The position numbers were made by a program, and so were the translations under genes. This document shows, piece after piece, positions 48,201 through 58,664 of a DNA stretch of 64,000 nt (within the stretch, counting starts at the first letter, position 1; every line of letters starts with the position of its first letter). This stretch comes from Agelas oroides (taxonomy: Eukaryota; Porifera; Demospongiae; Agelasida; Agelasidae), in the NCBI GenBank assembly GCA_949130485.1, contig OX422195.1, forward strand, positions 8,920,029-8,984,028, written 5' to 3'. The notes beneath the pieces are model-generated. The model worked only from the letters and a program-made list of their open reading frames with translations. It was not told the origin of the DNA and ran no database searches.

Positions 48201-50226
48201 CCATCTTTCCCTGCCTGCCAGGAGTGTGCGTCTGGCTGTGATGGCTGCCAGCCGCTCTGTTGTCCCTGCCAACTGGTACCACCACCACCCTCCTTCGGCT
48301 GCTGAGGCACCTGCCACGCAGTGCTACTTGGCTGCTGCTGCTGCAAAAAAAATAAATAAATAAAAATTGGAGGCGGGTGGGTAAGGTTGACGTTTTAATC
48401 TTGCTAAAATACATCTGGAGTCATCACTAATGGATCCTGGAGACACACAGCTTTTTTAGCCTTCTTTAAAACTGGACAAACCGTTGAACTTTGATTTGAA
48501 AAGTGGGTACAAGAAGTCATAAGTGCTGACCTAACATATGAACCAATGACCCCAATCGCTAATATGCAGCCATTTTATGCCTTTTGACAATGTACTCCAG
48601 TTAGTGCCCACCATAGGTACAGGGTAACATCCTCTTCCTGCTACATGTACCTACCTGTTGCTGTGAGTTTTGTTCCTCCTGCTGCCAGCTACCGTCCTGC
48701 TGTCCTTGGGAGTCAGATGGTTGCTGTTTCACAGTGGACGTGGGTTGTTGTGCTTGCCAGCCAGAAGTCTGCTGTGGCTGTGACTCGGAAGAAGCTTGTC
48801 CTGGGGCTTGCTGTGAACTAGACTGCTGTCCTGCCAACTGTGACTGAGTAGCTTGCTGTCCCGCCCACTGTGATTGAGTAGCTTGCTGCCCTGTCCACTG
48901 TGATTGAGTAGCTTGTTGTCCTGTCCACTGTGATTGAGTAGCTTCCTGCCCCGTCCACTGCGGTGCAGCTTGCTGTCCCGCCCACTGTGGTGCAGCTTGC
49001 TGTCCCGCCCACTGTGATGCAGCTTGCTGCCCCACCCACTGTGGTGCAGCTTGCTGTCCCGCCCACTGTGATGGAGTAGTTTGCTGCCCTGCCCACTGCT
49101 GTCCTGTCCACTGATGATCTGGCCACTGTGGTGTAGCTTGCCATTGTGAAGGATACCCTACCCACTGTGATGCAGTATTTTGTTGCCCTGCCCACTGTGA
49201 TGAAGTGGTCTGCTGCCCCGCCCACTGTGGTGAAGTGGCCTGCTGCCCCGCCCACTGTGATGGAGTGGTCTGCTGCCCCGCCCACTGTGATGGAGTGGTC
49301 TGCTGCCCTGCCCACTGTGATGCGGCAGCTTGCTGTCCCATCCATTGCGACACAGCAGCTTGCCACTGGTTCTCCTCAGTTGGAGTCTGGCCACCATCAG
49401 AAGGTGTCCTCTGTGTCTCGTCTTCGTGCTGTGCAGGTCCACCTCCACTTCCGTTAGTACCTTCACTTTTCATATCTTCAGTCTTCTTGCTTTCATCAGT
49501 TGGCTCCGGGGGCTACAGGAACACATAGACATGATAGATCATATTACATGAACCAAGAACGCACATAGTCTCGCAAGCTACACCCTTGGCAGAGAGAGGA
49601 AGGGTCTGGTCACGTTGTAGCTGACAAGTTGTCACCAAGGAACGCAGTTATAAACAGCACGGTTAGATAATAAGATGCTGACATCCGCCAAACACGTTAT
49701 GATGTAATCACTACTCCATGACAATGGATGCAATCTACGAAGAGGGCGGATCTCATTGGTCACAGCAAGTTTCTGTCATGGCAACAACCCGATGGTTGCA
49801 GCGTGACCAGACCCTTCCTCTCTATGGAAAGAATTTTCATCCTTTTGCAATGAAGATGACATCATCATGGCATACTTGATGGGGGGTGACATCCTCAGTG
49901 GTGCCTGGTGGAGGGGGTTCGCTGGGAGGTGGGGGAGGAGGCTGTGGGGGGTTGGGGGGTGGAACAGGCTGATGCTCAATGGTGGAACCGGATGTGGGTG
50001 GTGGTGGAGGAGGAAAAGGAGGGGGAGGGGGCTGTTGATACTGGTAGTAGCTGTGCTGGTAATTCGGATCATACTGCTGGGGATAGTAGGCGCTGTAGGC
50101 GGGCGGGTAACTCGCCGGAGGGGGTGCACCGTGCCTAATGGGAGGCAAAAAAGTGTCAGCTTATGAGACACACACTATTTCATCAGTCTCTTCCAGTATC
50201 TTCACAACTTACTGATTTTGGTACAT
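42230..50226 (-). CDS. LENG8: LENG8-like SAC3/GANP-domain protein
   Basis: Putative mRNA-processing or export factor related to Thp3/SAC3. Exons: 50226-50213, 50134-49876, 49512-48655, 48340-47707, 47612-47283, 47177-47015, 46784-46740, 46478-46335, 46026-45917, 45578-45428, 45352-45251, 44835-44701, 44524-44456, 44368-44239, 43688-43481, 42392-42230. The start is a 14-base exon (MYQNQ). The N-terminal half is low-complexity: Tyr/Gln/Pro-rich, then about 20 [11 protein letters not shown] repeats in exon 3, then Trp/Gln-rich exon 4, then basic exon 5 ([13 protein letters not shown]). Strong family matches are [58 protein letters not shown] and the end [15 protein letters not shown]. Exon 9 to exon 10 is out by one base (phase 1 meets phase 2), so a microexon is missing or a run such as C7 near 45938 is miscounted. 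Every other junction agrees. Confidence 0.92.
43070..43220. repeat. Short duplication in LENG8 intron 15
   Basis: The segment gccaagtgtggggaaacaag followed by ctgcct appears twice (about 43111 and 43191), with related aaggtgtgtgcagt / aaggtgtgcagtag flanks. A tandem duplication of about 80-100 bases, partly diverged. Confidence 0.7.
44835..45125. repeat. Purine minisatellite in LENG8 intron 11
   Basis: Units of gggagggggaaggatcgagg and aggaaggagggagaggagga with gtgaagtagaag, repeated about three times. On the coding strand it is a pyrimidine tract abutting the acceptor of exon 12. Confidence 0.9.
45590..45742. repeat. GACAGGCAGACAGTCAG repeat in LENG8 intron 9
   Basis: Tetranucleotide-based repeat (cagacagtcagg) immediately upstream, in coding sense, of exon 10. 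It lies in the intron where the phase mismatch occurs. Confidence 0.9.
46141..46350 (-). repeat. Minisatellite copying the end of LENG8 exon 8 and its splice donor
   Basis: About seven copies of 24- or 31-base units (gtgcttacagggggaggggg and taggtgtatg). In coding sense each holds CACCTACCCCCTCCCCCT followed by GTAAGC, the last bases of exon 8 and its donor. The first, at 46335, is the one used in this annotation. Confidence 0.88.
46581..46702. repeat. Two tandem hairpin elements
   Basis: Two copies of ggtcccattcccaggttacatacc ... gcagcctgggaatgaggctac, about 69 bases apart, in LENG8 intron 7. Each is a hairpin of the tagcctcattcccagg family. Confidence 0.8.
48830..49365 (-). repeat. In-frame 30/33-bp repeat encoding SQWAGQQ units
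   Basis: About 18-20 copies inside LENG8 exon 3 encode Ser-Gln-Trp-Ala/Thr-Gly-Gln-Gln plus 3-4 variable residues (ATQ, TTP, AAP). Copies are highly similar at the DNA level, indicating recent expansion. The two other open frames over it are shadows. Confidence 0.92.
49566..49828. mobile_element. Fold-back element in LENG8 intron 2
   Basis: Left arm contains agagaggaagggtctggtcacg, right arm gcgtgaccagacccttcctctct, about 180 bases apart. Ends near agtctcgc resemble the second hairpin family. It lies about 55 bases from exon 3. The arm sequence gaagggtctggtcacg resembles the arms of the elements at 61655 and 62262. Confidence 0.7.
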
Positions 50227-50556
50227 CTCATCGGAACTAGATACGCGTGAAAATTCCGCGAGGTCACGTGACAGTGCAAAGTTCACGACACCGTTATAAG
50301 CGTTGTACTGTTGTGGGGTGCAGTTTTGTACAAGGTAACTTGGTACTTTAGACTATACTTTAGAGGCTGTATCTACAGATGGTAGTGTATCTATAACCAG
50401 TTTAGTCTTAAGAAACCCATCGAATGAGGTAGAAAAGGACAGCGGTATATATCAACATGGCGTCCAGTCCCATAGCTACACCGAGTATGTTTATAGTTGT
50501 TGTGGAGTTGATGTCAACATCTATTTGGCCTTTCCTTTCACACGTGGTATTTCTAG
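50227..50556. promoter_or_regulatory. Divergent promoter region, LENG8 / COX6B
   Basis: 330 bases between opposite start codons. A COX6B 5' UTR intron is likely: a donor-like GTATGT at 50488 and the acceptor TTCTAG immediately before the ATG at 50557. An upstream ATG at 50458 would not be in frame with COX6B after that splice. A cacgtga box lies near 50264. Confidence 0.55.
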
Positions 50557-50996
50557 ATGGCGCAAGAAGAGAAAGGGTTCAAGCTGGAGACAGCCAAGTT
50601 TGATGCACGATTCCCCAACACGAACCAAACTCGCAATTGCTGGCAAAACTATGTTGACTTCCATCGGTGTGTGAATATCAAGGGGGAAGAGTACGAGCCA
50701 TGTGGCTACTTCAAGAAAGTCTACAAGTCACTGTGTCCTGTTGCATGGGTAAGTTGCAGGGCCTCCATTCTAATTAAAGCCTACCATACCAGACTGGAGA
50801 CAGAAATTCTGTTTTCATGGAATTAGACCTGTTGGAGGTCAAATAACTTGCAATCAATCACAGTGGGGAGTTAATGGTTTCATTCAGCGAGAAATTTCCG
50901 ACTCCTCATGCGTTAATGAGTTGCTTTTCTTTCTTTCCACAGGTCGAAGATTGGGATACACAACGCGAGGAGGGAAGCTTTCCTGGAAAGATCTAG
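50557..50996 (+). CDS. COX6B1: Cytochrome c oxidase subunit 6B (COX6B)
   Basis: Nuclear-encoded subunit of respiratory complex IV on the intermembrane-space side. Exons 50557-50748 and 50943-50996 give 81 residues. The first exon has [20 protein letters not shown]. The four cysteines form the CHCH fold (CX9C in [13 protein letters not shown]10C in [12 protein letters not shown]). The second exon gives [17 protein letters not shown], ending exactly as in other animals. The start is the first ATG after the presumed 5' UTR splice. It shares a divergent promoter with LENG8 and converges with TMEM11, another mitochondrial gene. Assignment is certain at subunit level; isoform numbering is not meaningful here. 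Confidence 0.97.
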
Positions 50997-51335
50997 TCAC
51001 CAAACATGTTGTAGTACTTGTATAGTATCATATAGTATATACGTTGTAACATGCAGTAACTGTGACAGGTGGTCTATATTGTAACCGGTGATGTAGCCTG
51101 TTATTATTGACAGCCTCCAAAGCTTGCATCTTTGGTGGTGATAAGATTTCCCAATGGAATTTCAGTCGCAAAATAAGCAGAAGAGAGAAGTGCCAGATGA
51201 ACAACAGCAAAATGAAAATGGTCGTCATGGGAACATTGAACAGGCCACTCTCTTAAAGTTTGCTACATGGCATTGTACATTAGGAGACAGATACACTCAA
51301 CAATAGTGCATGTTTAAATATGGCACATTCAACTG
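50997..51335. other. Convergent 3' region, COX6B / TMEM11
   Basis: 339 bases holding both 3' UTRs. No clear AATAAA was found and no other feature recognised. Confidence 0.45.
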
Positions 51336-52204
51336 CTAGGAATTCAAGTATTGGTACAGCCGCCATCCAATATAAGCTGTGAAAATGAGTGCAAGACCAT
51401 TATGCAAGACTTTGCGATACTTGTCGTTTCTCCTGATTAGGACAACTGGAGTTCGTGACTGTAGCTCATGGCTAGGGATTCTGGCCAGCTCAGAGCCCTT
51501 GTAGTCCACCTGGTACTTGCAGCATGGGTCAAACTGCCAGGAAATGTCATACAGACCGGCACTGGAGACTCCAAACACTCCTAGTGGGATAGCAGTGAAG
51601 TTTCCAATGGTCCGTGGGAGGAAGGGGAGAGTGATTAGTGCCCCGAGGCTTGCAAGGACTGCCGACTTGTGTAGAAAGTTACCGACACGTATCCACCTCA
51701 TTGTTTCGTCACCTAGCCACACTGGCTCCACCACCACCAGGGGGTAGCGTCTCTCCAAAGCATACTCAAGCTGACACTCCAGACTCTCCTTGTTGTCACT
51801 GTGTTTACGTGAGCTGTCATGAATGATGTAGTATTCCTGCTTGCTGCTTTGCTGAGACCTACAGTGAAACAGATGAGATGAGGGGGGTAGCTTACTCATA
51901 AGCCACAACCTCTGCAGAGAGAGGGTTAGGCCCTTCCAACCGGTATTCCTGTTTCTGGTCCGGGGTTTTCCCTGGCATTGATGTGGGCGGGCGGGGACTT
52001 TGCAACCTAGAAACCAAGTACTTCGACACAAAACACTACAGTTCACTAACGCCATACACAACAGCCAAGGGAGATAAAGCACAAAAGAATGAATAAAACA
52101 TACTGAAGCCTACAAATATGACAGACACCTTTCCTATTTTGCTTAATTATTTTAGTTTGCTGGGCTGATGGCGATTGATTTACAACTCACGGCAAATCCA
52201 CCAT
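51336..52204 (-). CDS. TMEM11: TMEM11, mitochondrial inner-membrane protein
   Basis: Shapes cristae in association with the MICOS complex in flies and mammals. Exons 52204-52191, 52006-51896 and 51858-51336 give 215 residues. The first exon (ATG GTG GAT TTG CC) joins in frame to the second; an in-frame ATG at 52213 could add three residues, and the ATG at 51978 is a possible downstream start. Strong family matches: LGDETMRWIRVGNFLHKSAV, LYDISWQFDPCCKYQVDY and STPVVL-like RTPVVLIRRNDKYRKVLHN. Two hydrophobic segments span about residues 110-160, and a C-terminal one ends with YIGWRLYQYLNS. Human TMEM11 is 192 residues, so the N-terminus is slightly longer here. Confidence 0.94.
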
Positions 52205-52785
52205 ACTGCGCATGCGCAGAAGTCGAGTTGCTGAAATTGCGTAAGGTGTAATTATTGATGCGGGCGGAGGACTAGAACATGTAGAAACAGGAATACCAGT
52301 TAGAAGGGCCTTAGGGTTAATAGAGTGTGGCTTAGGGAAAGTTTGCTCCCAGCCTACCCAATTTTCTGTCAAGCAAAAGAACATTAGGTGGGGACCTTGG
52401 ACACTGGACTAGCTAAATATAAACAGTACTAGCTAGGTTCTAACATAGGTAGTAAAGCAGGATACAATATGTGCAAGTGTGCATTAAATGGAAAGCAGAC
52501 TCACTCTCTAAATAAACCACCAAATTTGCTTCATCAGAAAACTCCACAAATTTCCTAACCTCTTCTTTTCTTTCTGCGCCACCTGGCTCGCTGTCTTTGA
52601 GGGAGCCGTCGGAACATTTACACTCTCGTCGCTCGCCATGTTTATTCTCGACGCAGTCCCATTCCGAGAACCCACGCTGGTCTGGTACCGAGACGCCAGA
52701 CAATCTGCTGGTGCGCGTGACTGTCATAGGAGCCGTTGCGTTGTTGGTAGTAGCCGACGATTGCCGACTGAGAGTGGAATTTGTA
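52205..52785. other. Divergent intergenic region, TMEM11 / TOM1
   Basis: 581 bases between the TMEM11 and TOM1 start codons. A tgcgcatgcgca palindrome (NRF1-like) sits at 52207-52218 at the TMEM11 end. The frames at 52440-52817 (-) and 52638-52841 (+) show no recognisable protein and are probably 5' UTR or chance. Confidence 0.5.
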
Positions 52786-55700
52786 ATGTCGTTCTTCGGA
52801 TTTGGCGCATTCTCCACGCCAGTGGGCCAGCTCGTTGGTAAGTGTGTGTGTGTGTGTGTGTGACAGTCACATCTGAGGGTTGATTAACTGATTCAGTAAA
52901 TGTGCTACTATTAACCCCCCATCCCCTCCCCCTCCCCCCCCCACACACACACCCTCTCAGAGCGTGCCACTGACAATGCAGCCTCTGCAGGCAACTTGGC
53001 TCTGCACTTGGAGATCTGTGACGCCATCAACGACACAGACAGCGGGTGAATTAGTGTATCAGAAATCAGTAGCGGAAATCACAAGTTGATTTCAAAACTC
53101 GTATATGCTTCAGAGCTCTGTGTCAGACCCCTCAACTCGCAACACATGTATCCACACAATGCACACATACACAACACACAGACCTAAAGATGCAGTGGCT
53201 GCCATAAGAAAAAGACTGACGAGCAATTCAAAGAATTTTCACATCGTAAACCTGACCCTCACCGTACGTACCTGTACCTGTTTGTGCTACACTCAATCCT
53301 CATTCCCAGGCCATGCCTCTTACAGTCTGGGAACGAGGCTGAATATAGTCCTTGTGTCTCCTCATGACCACCACAATAGCATAACTGTGTATAATATGTA
53401 ATCATTTTATGTCAAAGACATTTTGATGTTACAAAGCAAAATAGAGGAAAGTAGAGTCCGTGAGACTACCAGGGTACCTGGCTTGAGCTGCCAGTGCTCT
53501 ACTGCTGAGATGTCAGAACATCTTTATTTCCACCTGAGACAAGATGTAATAAGTATCTTTCTATGTTGTCTCAAGGGACAGTTGATGTCCTTTCAGATGT
53601 GCCAGATTAATCAACTGTTGTTTGTTTGCTTGTTTCTTAGGTGCTTGAGACATGTGTGAAGAACTGTGGGTTTCGGTTTCACGTTAAAGTAGCACAGAAA
53701 GATTTTCTCTCTGACCTGATGAAAGTCATTCAGCAAAAGGTCAGTCACCGAACCACATCCTTCCTCAATCACTGGGCACATCTCCCTGTTAAAAGGTCTA
53801 GGTCTACAGAGTCAACCGCAGACTGTAGAAATCTTGTCTAGACCATCTCCCCCTGGAGGGTGAGGGATGGTCCTTAATAGCATGATGCCTCCCCCTCCCA
53901 CCCCCCAAATTTTGGTAGCCTCGTTCCCAGGGAGAGAATGAAGCTAAAGCTTTGGCACTGGAGGCTAAATTAGAATACCAAATTGGCCACAAACATGTAG
54001 TTATATAAACAGGAAGGCAGACAGTCATAAATTAGAACTTGTATACATTGCCTGTTAACAGTACATGGTTCATGTTGTTCCTGCAAAGGCCTGGGAACAA
54101 GGCCAGTAAATCATTGCATGTTCCAGTAGACACCTTGTCTCTCATCTTTCTGGCACAGAACAATCCTCCAACCATCGTTCGTGAACGTATCCTGGGTCTG
54201 ATACAGTATTGGGCAGATGCGTTCAGGGGGAAACCACAGTTGGCTGAGGTTGAGGAGCTTTATGAACAGCTGAAGGGAGAAGGGATCGAGTTTCCTCCTA
54301 TTGACCTTGATGCTCTTGCGCCTATAGCAACACCGCAAAGAGTAAGTGTGTGTGTGGGGGGGGTGGGGGGGGGGGGTTGTGTGTGATGTGTGTGTGTGTG
54401 AGAGGGGTGGTACATGTCCAGGGAGGAGCGACTATTTATTTCTTTGACCTCTTATTTCAGACTATCCCTGCCCAGCAGCCGCAGCACCAGCCACCACAAC
54501 AGCAGACAGCTGGAGGACAGCAGGTGAGAAGGAGAGACATACAGTGAAACCCGTCTATTATGGTCGCCACAGGACCAGCCACAGGGCCAGCCACAGGGCC
54601 AGCCATAGGGCCAGCCATAGGGCCAGCCATAGGGCCAGCCATAGGGCCAGCCATAGGGCCAGCCATAGGGCCAGCCATAGGGCCAGCCACAGGGCCAACC
54701 ACAGGACCAGCCATAGGGCCAGCCACAGGGCCAGCCACAGGACCAGCCATAGGGCCAGCCATAGGACCAGCCATAGGGCCAGCCATAGGGCCAGCCATAG
54801 GGCCAGCCATAGGGCCAGCCATAGGGCCAGCCACAGGGCCAGCCACAGGACCAGCCACAGGGCCAGCCACAGGACCAGCCACAGGGCCAGCCACAGGACC
54901 AGCCATAGGGCCAGCCATAGGGCCAGCCACAGGGCCAGCCACAGGGCCAGCCACAGGGCCAGCCACAGGGCCAGCCATAGGGCCAGCCATAGGGCCAGCC
55001 ATAGGGCCAGCCATAGGGCCAGCCACAGGGCCAGCCACAGGACCAGCCACAGGGCCAGCCACAGGACCAGCCACAGGGCCAGCCACAGGGCCAGCCATAG
55101 GGCCAGCCATAGGGCCAGCCACAGGGCCAGCCACAGGGCCAGCCACAGGGCCAGCCACAGGGCCAGCCATAGGGCCAGCCACAGGGCCAGCCATAGGGCC
55201 AGCCACAGGGCCAGCCACAGGGCCAGCCACAGGGCCAGCCACAGGGCCAGCCATAGGGCCAGCCACAGGGCCAGCCATAGGGCCAGCCACAGGGCCAGCC
55301 ACAGGGCCAGCCACAGGACCAGCCATAGGGCCAGCATTTTAAGGCCGTTTAGGCTGGTGGTTGCTTGCATCGAGAGTAGTGTCCTTAATAAAGAGAGTAG
55401 AGCAGTGACCACTGTTGATGACACTGTACCCTCATCCACAATAGACATGGGGGGAGGGGAGGTGAGGGGGAGTTGTGTCACACCTTATGCATGTAGTCCT
55501 TGAGAACCTCACCTCACTCCATCGTGTACACATTCCTGGCTGTAGTCTGGTTCTCCCCAGCCTGTCCGACACTCCCACCGCCAGCAACGTGGTCCCATTG
55601 GACCTCTGAAGCCAGAGCAAGTGGCCAAGCTGCTCTCAGAGCTAGACGTGGTGCAGAGGAACATTTACATCATGAGTGAGATTATGACTGAGACGGAGCC

Positions 55701-58487
55701 CGGTAAGGAGACGACTGAAGATGTGGAGCTACTGGACGTGAGTAGAGGTGGGGGGAGGGGGGAGGGGGTGGAGGTGGGGGGGAGGAGTGAGGAGAACTGT
55801 TGGGTGTTGCACGACCTCCACGTCGTGATCTACGTCTTCTTTAAGATGGTGACTGTTATGTGTGTGTACATGCAGGAGTTGAATCGTGTGTTGCACAGTA
55901 TGCAGACCCGAGTGGCTGACCTCATTGGCAGATGTACAGATGAGGTAGTGCTAGGTGAGTGTGGCACGCAAACCAACCCTTTATATCTCCTTTTTGCACT
56001 CTTCTGTCCCCTCCTCCCTCCCTCCCTCTCCTTCATCCCCTTCCCTCATTTCTCCTTCATCTCCATCACCTCACCCCTTCTTTTCACCTCTTCCTCAATC
56101 CCTCCAGAGAACACACTTCAGATCAACGATGAACTGAACACGGTGTTTGTGCGTTATGAGCGCTGGCTGCGGAACATGGAGGCAGCAAAGTCCGGCGGCA
56201 AGACAGAGGAGGAGGAGACTGCCCAGCCTGCCGTCACTCAGCCTGAGACAGCTAATGGAGTGGCAACCACCAGCCTCACTCAGGTAGGACAAGCTCTGTT
56301 CCCTGCTTTTGATGGGACACTGTTTGGTACATGAGAGAGAACTCTGAACATGTACAACTCCTCCCTCCCCTCTCTCTCAGCCTTCCACTGTGCCATCCAT
56401 CAGCTACCCCTCCTTGGATGACAGCCAGCCTCCTCCTGCGTACGAGGACTCTGCAGTTGGCCAGCTGATTGACCTGGGTACGGAGATCCCTGCACCATCG
56501 CAGGAGGGAGCGGGAGGAGACATTGTGTCACAGCTGGCTGAGCTGGGAGTCACCACGACACCTGGAGAGACGGCACAGGCCAAACCACCCGAGTCACAAG
56601 ATGAATTTGACATTTTTGCAAAGAGCAGAACAGCGTATGCACAGGGGTAAGATTGGGGGGGGGGGGGTATGTACACAAACTATAGCCTCATTCCCAGGCC
56701 TTTCCACCATCCAGTTTTTTCAGTTTTGCAGTATGCATTCACGTGATAAAATGGACCTGGCCTTCCAAACTGGACGGTGGGAAGGCCTGAGAACGAGGCT
56801 ACACAAAACTATGTACCCCTGGTTCTCACTATGTTTCAGCACTTCACATTCACAGCTGGGCACACAGCACGTTGTCTGGTAACTTGTTTTCTCACTAGAC
56901 ACAAACCTGAGATTGTGCTCACTATCAAATGCCAGTTACACTAAACTTGTACATCAATTATCGTATCGAGTTCTTCAAGCAGCAAAGGCCTGGAGTCATG
57001 AACAAGTATATAGCCAGGATTGTATGAACCCTTATGGCACTCATAAGCTTCTGGCGGAACAATAATTATGGAAAAGGGTGCTAGCATGGGCAGTTAAGTG
57101 CAGTGCCCTCCGTCCAAACAGTAAATGAGCAGTGTACATACATGTATAAGCACTACTCCCCCCCCTCCTCCCACACACACATCCTCCACACACAGAGGAT
57201 CCACATACGATGACAATCTGGTGAACCAGGATGCCTCTCTTTCAGCTGCAGTCCAAGGCCGGCCTGCGCAGGTCCCATCACAACAAGAACACACGTAGGC
57301 ACACACATTTCAGTCTAACCTCGTATACATGTATCGTAGCTTCTGTCGAATTGTGTGTGTCTATAAAAGTGACTCCTTTATCTTTCTTTGCTGGCAGATA
57401 TGGTAACCTTTCCGAATGGCTGGCTCAATCTAATTTGGTAAGCCAAGTTACACCTGAAGTGATGTGCCTTACTTTATCTTAAGCATCTCCCTCTTTCTCC
57501 TCCTCCCTCTTCTCTTCTCCCTTCCTTCTCCTGCTCTCTTCCTTCCTCCCTTCCTCTTCTCCCTTCCTCCCTACCTCCCCTCCTCCCTCCCTCTTCTCCC
57601 TACCTCCCCTCCTCCCTCCCCCCTCTTCCAGGAGCAGCCTCCCTCAAGTCAGGCGTCCACCACCACTGTACCTGCTGAGTCTGCCACAAGTGCTGGTCAG
57701 TTTATAGTGCTAACTAACTCCCTGCTCCCCCTCCCTTTGCCCTGTTCCCTGCTCCCCCTCCCTTAGCCCCATTCCCTGCTCCCCCTCCCTTTGCCCCGTT
57801 CCCTGCTCCCCCTCCCTTAGCCCCATTCCCTGCTCCCCCTCCCTTTGTCCCGTTCCCTGCTCCCCCTCCCTTAGCCTCGTTCCCTGCTCCTCCTCTCTTA
57901 GCCTCGTTCCCTGCTCCCCCCTCCCTTAGCCTCGTTCCCTGCTCCCCCTCCCTTTGCCCTGTTCCCTGCTCCCCCTCCCTTAGCCCCATTCCCTGCTCCC
58001 CCTCCCTTTGCCCCGTTCCCTGCTCCCCCTCCCTTAGCCCCATTCCCTGCTCCCCCTCCCTTTGCCCCGTTCCCTGCTCCCCCTCCCTTAGCCTCGTTCC
58101 CTGCTCCTCCTCCCTTAGCCTCGTTCCCTGCTCCCCCTTCCCTTAGCCTCGTTCCCTGCTCCCCCTCCCTTTGCCCTGTTCCCTGCTCCCCCTCCCTTTG
58201 CCTCGTTCTCTGCTCCTCCTCCCTTAGCCTCGTTCCCTGCTCCCCCCTCCCTTTGCCTCGTTCCTAATTCCCCCCTCCCTTAGCCTTGTTCCTAGCTCAA
58301 AAGAGAGAGAGCCAGAAACAAGGTCACCCCTCCCTCTTACATCGTAATACACAACTGCTTCTTTCCTGCAGAGTTTGATCAATTTCTGGCACAGCGTGCC
58401 TCCAAGGGGGAGAACCTCCCCCCGGCAAGACCACGCCCAAAAATGCAGAAGGCAGAGGACCAATCAGACGAGCTCTTTGCCCTCTAG
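52786..58487 (+). CDS. TOM1: TOM1, VHS-GAT endosomal adaptor
   Basis: Binds ubiquitylated cargo and clathrin on endosomes. Exons: 52786-52837, 52961-53045, 53182-53263, 53641-53739, 54159-54341, 54461-54523, 55561-55737, 55876-55954, 56108-56283, 56381-56646, 57196-57294, 57398-57437, 57632-57695, 58372-58487; 526 codons. VHS domain first: [40 protein letters not shown]. Then a Gln/Pro linker and a GAT domain ([35 protein letters not shown]). The C-terminal tail has QLIDLG and DEFDIF motifs resembling clathrin-box and endocytic signals. It ends [18 protein letters not shown] and DELFAL, as in vertebrate TOM1 (FDKFLEERA, MLFAL). All phases agree. The 12-bp satellite in intron 6 and the 27-bp repeat in intron 13 are not coding. 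Confidence 0.96.
53297..53343. repeat. Hairpin element
   Basis: Arms cctcattcccaggc and gtctgggaacgagg around a short loop in TOM1 intron 3. Member of the dispersed tagcctcgttcccaggc family. Confidence 0.75.
54572..55336. repeat. 12-bp satellite (GGCCAGCCAYAG)n in TOM1 intron 6
   Basis: About 64 copies with variants only at ACA/ATA and GGG/GGA. Because 12 is divisible by three, several frames stay open for 260-320 codons (Gly-Pro-Ala-Thr, Ser-His-Arg-Ala, Trp-Leu-Ala-Leu, Ala-Gly-Pro-Met). The exon 6 frame meets a stop before it, and exons 6 and 7 splice in phase 0 without it. Confidence 0.95.
56683..56801. repeat. Long-arm hairpin element
   Basis: Arms of about 40 bases (tagcctcattcccaggcctttccaccatccagttt and its near reverse complement ending cctgagaacgaggcta). 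It lies in TOM1 intron 10. Confidence 0.85.
57719..58300. repeat. 27-bp minisatellite in TOM1 intron 13
   Basis: About 21 copies of ttccctgctccccctccctt with agccccg/tgcctca endings. It is pyrimidine-rich on the coding strand and lies between exon 13 and the acceptor of exon 14. Confidence 0.93.
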
Positions 58488-58664
58488 CCACACCCATAAC
58501 TCATCAATGTTTGAAGTTATATAGTAAATACCTTTAACATTTGAATTTTGTGACTTCTAGCTTGATAACATGCAGTACAAATTTTCATTCCATTTGCATT
58601 GCCCAGTATTGTGTATATTGTTGTAACGTTATTCATGTGAGTCACGTGTAAGTCACGTGAGACT

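Noticed and set aside
52440..52863. Overlapping frames upstream of TOM1
   Set aside because: No recognisable protein; the TOM1 VHS domain starts at the ATG at 52786 and these are probably untranslated or chance frames.
54457..55503. Repeat-protein frames on both strands up to 319 codons
   Set aside because: 12-bp satellite in TOM1 intron 6; the flanking exons splice without it and the upstream frame hits a stop.
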